A stretch of 64,000 nt of DNA from Chytridium lagenaria (lineage: Eukaryota; Chytridiomycota; Chytridiomycetes; Chytridiales; Chytridiaceae): NCBI GenBank assembly GCA_025449115.1, contig JAHLKC010000063.1:62001-126000 (forward strand), written 5' to 3'. Below the pieces are notes generated by a model. It made no database searches. It worked only from the letters and a program-made list of their open reading frames with translations, and was not told where the DNA came from. Positions 63,144-64,000 of the stretch are shown here, piece by piece. Both the position numbers and the translations under genes were made by a program. Position 1 is the first letter of the stretch, and every line of letters starts with the position of its first letter.

Positions 63144-64000
63144 TTAGTTTACGAGGTTCCAGACTTGGTTGGACCAACCGTTGCAAGTACTGGAAAATAG
63201 TTAGGGAGTTATCAAAGTTAACTTAAAAACCAGGTACTTACAATTGCTTTGGTTGAACTCCGTTGGTCTGAGTGGCAACGTCAATACACCTGCTCGAGAA
63301 TAAGTTCTGGAGTCCGTTACTCGCGGTAGAAAGCCACACTTGGTTCAAGTTGTTTGTTGCTTGGCAAGTAAATAGCTTTAAACTTGTTAGAAATTAGTAT
63401 AGAATTTCAAGGCTTCACCCCAATGGTCGCGTTGTTGTTCATGTTCCATGAGAACAAATCAACGCAATTGTTTGTGTTGGTGTTTCGAATCATGAATGCT
63501 CCTCCAGTTTGAGTCAGTGTCCAGTTTTGCGATGCCCGGCCAGCAACACATGGGTTTGCCTGAAGTGAACGTCCAGATCCCAAAACGGCATCAAGGCACA
63601 GACCCAAGGCACTGCGAATCGTACCGACGAATCCGTAACGCTGAGTAACGCCTGCCACGGGTAAAGTCGGGGTGAACCTCTGGTTGGAGCCGGTATTGCA
63701 GGCCCTTGAAGGAATAGTTAGGATAAACATGAGGGGAAGCGCACTATCAAGAGGTCGAAAGAGAATGTTCAATACCATTGAGTAACGGGAGTTCCAGGCG
63801 GGTGAACAATACCAGCAACAGCGAGTTCGGCGCAAAGACCGCTATGGGCTGCTATCCAATTGTTTCTATTGTTGTAAATGAATTGCTGGTTTTGAGCACC
63901 AGGATTACAATCCCAAAGCTTATATTCGAGTGTTAGCAAACTGTAGCTATGCACGACCAAAATAGTACGGAAGAATCTCACCCCATACACAGACCCATTG
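63144..64000 (-). CDS. Ricin-B-type beta-trefoil lectin protein (5' end outside window)
   Basis: The gene enters from the right edge, so its start and any signal peptide are not visible. Spliced exons give at least two beta-trefoil lectin blocks. One runs through LWDCNPGAQNQQFIY, HSGLCAEL and VTQWACNTG. The other has ALGLCLDAV, QANPCV, NWTLTQTGGAF, NCVDLF, NQVWLS, SRCIDVATQTNGVQ and a final QFTCNGWSNQVWNLVN before the stop at 63144. The QxW/NQxW triads and paired cysteines are typical of this sugar-binding fold. Introns of about 43-70 nt are recognisable, including 63227-63181 (GTAAGT...CCAG) and one whose acceptor completes the Trp codon in VTQW. Only the lectin module is visible; there is no sign of a toxin catalytic chain. 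In fungi such modules occur alone or attached to secreted glycosidases, and which applies here lies outside the window. Confidence 0.82.

Noticed and set aside
63144..64000. Ribosome-inactivating toxin gene
   Set aside because: Only beta-trefoil lectin motifs are present; no N-glycosidase domain is visible in the window.
1..64000. CRISPR arrays, operons, insertion sequences
   Set aside because: Spliceosomal introns and gene content are eukaryotic; no spaced palindromic repeats, transposase genes or terminal inverted repeats were seen.

Overview
The window looks like nuclear DNA of a zoosporic (flagellated) fungus, most likely a chytrid. It combines an axonemal dynein heavy chain with a fungal Pap1/Yap1-type bZIP factor, a midasin gene, ankyrin genes of the type common in amoebae and chytrids, and many short GT-AG introns (40-280 nt). 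The lineage is inferred from gene content; I could not search for a species match.

Layout. 470-5964 (+): Elg1/ATAD5-like PCNA-unloader subunit. 6811-8581 (+): AP-1-like bZIP with a C-terminal redox cysteine motif. 9721-12715 (+): protein kinase with a long disordered N-terminus. 13045-13742 (-): small intact DUF427 gene in six exons. 13971-15438 (-): multi-pass membrane protein of unknown function. 15904-33803 (-): midasin (MDN1). 34742-37713 (+): two ankyrin genes with a decayed relative between them. 38039-40690 (+): pseudouridine-5'-phosphate glycosidase fused to a PfkB kinase. 41187-45827 (+): very large low-complexity protein with seven copies of a PLFSFRRG motif. 47288-62641 (+): inner-arm dynein heavy chain of the DNAH10 type. 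63144-64000 (-): ricin-B-type beta-trefoil lectin gene running off the right edge.

The genes do not form one pathway. They cover DNA replication (ELG1), stress transcription (bZIP), signalling (kinase), 60S ribosome maturation (MDN1), nucleoside salvage (PsuG-PfkB) and flagellar motility (dynein).

Two window-wide features matter to a reader. First, almost every long conserved gene is broken by single-base shifts, usually in homopolymers, with protein homology continuing in the next frame. I read these as assembly errors rather than pseudogenes, so several CDS are given as gene spans. Second, in many genes the sense strand is C-rich at the start of an exon and G-rich at its end, and then resets at the next exon. 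Hand counts in one exon go from 52 C:11 G to 16 C:60 G. Midasin does not obviously show this. I find this sawtooth and the PLFSFRRG repeat protein the two most unusual items here.
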